Shown here in pieces: positions 63,122-64,000 of a DNA stretch of 64,000 nt. Both the position numbers and the translations under genes were made by a program. The stretch's first letter is position 1. Each line of letters opens with the position of its first letter. Origin of the DNA: Paraburkholderia caballeronis (GTDB lineage: Bacteria > Pseudomonadota > Gammaproteobacteria > Burkholderiales > Burkholderiaceae); the NCBI RefSeq assembly GCF_900104845.1, contig NZ_FNSR01000001.1, positions 186,001 to 250,000 of the forward strand. The letters run 5' to 3'. The notes beneath the pieces are model-generated. The model ran no database searches. It was not told where the DNA came from and worked only from the letters and a program-made list of their open reading frames with translations.

Positions 63122-64000
63122 ATGAGCAAGCTATTCACACCACTCGCGCTGCGTGGGCTGACGCTCGCCAATCGCATCGTCGTGTCGCCGATGTGCCAGT
63201 ATTCCGCGCAACGCGGCGAAGCGACCGACTGGCACATGATCCATCTCGGCCATCTCGCGCTGTCGGGCGCGGGGATGCTGTGCATCGAGGCAACCGCCGT
63301 CGAGCCCGACGGCCGCATCACGCCAGGCGACCTCGGCCTGTGGGACGACGTGACCGAGAACGCGTTGAAGCCGGTGCTCGAAACGATCCGCCGTTATTCG
63401 CCGATCCGCGTCGCGATGCAGATCTCGCATGCGGGCCGCAAGGCGTCGAGCCACGTGCCGTGGGAAGGCGGCCAGTTGATTCCGGTATCCGAAGGCGGAT
63501 GGTTGCCGCACGCGCCGTCGGCACTGCCGCACAAGGACGACGAAACGCCGCCGCTCGCGCTCGACGCGGCCGGCCTCAACCGGATCCGCGAAGCGTTCGC
63601 GGCGACCACGCGGCGGGCGGCGCGGCTCGGCATCGACGCGATCGAAGTGCATGCGGCGCACGGTTATCTGCTGCACGAGTTCCTGTCGCCGGTCGCGAAT
63701 CAGCGCACCGACGAATACGGCGGCTCGCGTGAAAACCGCATGCGCTTTCCGCTCGAAATTTTCGACATCGTGCGCGCGGCGTTTCCCGCTGACCGGCCGG
63801 TCGGCGTGCGCGTATCCGCGACCGACTGGGTCGAAGGCGGCTGGACGCCGGACGACACCGTCGCGTTCGCGCACGAGTTGAAGCGGCGCGGCGCGGACTG
63901 GATCGACGTGTCGTCGGGCGGCGTGTCGCCGTTGCAGAAGATCCCGGTCGAGCCCGCCTATCAGGTGCCGTTCGCGCGCAAGGTGAAGCAGGAGACCGGT
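63122..64000 (+). CDS. NADH:flavin oxidoreductase, old yellow enzyme family (3' truncated by window)
   Basis: The first 293 codons of an FMN-dependent ene-reductase. It begins MSKLFTPLALRGLTLANRIV and has VSPMCQYSA with Cys25 and Tyr27, as in YqjM/XenA-type enzymes, where this Cys tunes FMN. AMQISHAGRKASSH contributes flavin contacts, and IEVHAAHGYLLHEFLSP provides the substrate-binding His pair region. EYGGSRENRMRFPLEIF is also typical. It reduces activated alkenes using NAD(P)H. The gene continues beyond the window. Confidence 0.93.
   Translation, partial: MSKLFTPLALRGLTLANRIVVSPMCQYSAQRGEATDWHMIHLGHLALSGAGMLCIEATAVEPDGRITPGDLGLWDDVTENALKPVLETIRRYSPIRVAMQISHAGRKASSHVPWEGGQLIPVSEGGWLPHAPSALPHKDDETPPLALDAAGLNRIREAFAATTRRAARLGIDAIEVHAAHGYLLHEFLSPVANQRTDEYGGSRENRMRFPLEIFDIVRAAFPADRPVGVRVSATDWVEGGWTPDDTVAFAHELKRRGADWIDVSSGGVSPLQKIPVEPAYQVPFARKVKQETG

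Overview
The window looks like chromosomal DNA of a high-GC betaproteobacterium of the Burkholderia sensu lato group (Burkholderia, Paraburkholderia, Caballeronia or relatives). The evidence is the replication core gyrB-dnaN-dnaA diverging from rpmH-rnpA-yidD-yidC-mnmE, the split type II secretion cluster with gspC inverted between gspF and gspG, and strong GC3 bias throughout. No rRNA, tRNA, intact insertion sequence, prophage or CRISPR array was seen.

Layout: 1-163 is the tail of a chemoreceptor and 572-2344 a SWIM zinc-finger gene. From 10571 down to 2469 a leftward run of seven genes forms the most unusual locus: a glycine-zipper exported protein, a BON-caspase lipoprotein, a DUF4384-type exported protein, a 998-residue tubulin-like GTPase-fold protein, a zinc-ribbon/TPR membrane protein, a lipoprotein with a (Gln-Pro)15 tract and a TM2 protein. 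It looks like an envelope-spanning machine with a cytoplasmic tubulin-like core and a periplasm-facing caspase; two of its exported proteins share a repeated YxAKGIxFS-type peptide. 11.4-22.4 kb is the dnaA neighbourhood. 22.4-37.9 kb is an accessory stretch: LysE exporters, gene remnants, an HtrA-like protease, speG, yaeQ, ada-alkA, gshA, and a MarR-controlled drug exporter. A putative anti-Shine-Dalgarno small RNA lies at about 30.05-30.11 kb.

38.0-52.0 kb carries a NodT/OprM-type outer-membrane channel, whose 3' end is followed by decayed tandem copies, then the type II secretion genes gspN-M-L-K-J-I-H-G, gspC (opposite strand), gspF-E-D. The run of ATGA/GTGA overlaps indicates translational coupling. 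52.5-64 kb holds a lytic transglycosylase, a COG0523 metallochaperone GTPase, HU, mnmC, a CPA2-type antiporter, a YbdK carboxylate-amine ligase, a MarR protein with a four-cysteine tail, a glutamine amidotransferase and a truncated old-yellow-enzyme gene.

Non-coding signals deserve as much attention as the genes. Two related 58-59 bp elements with DnaA boxes lie in inverted orientation at 57.5 and 61.0 kb, each with a second DnaA-box pair about 170-180 bp further out. Four tandem 49-bp hairpin units with compensatory changes precede ybdK, a structured leader precedes the antiporter, paired operators flank the MarR/exporter genes, and a promoter with an overlapping Fur-like site lies at 37.5 kb.
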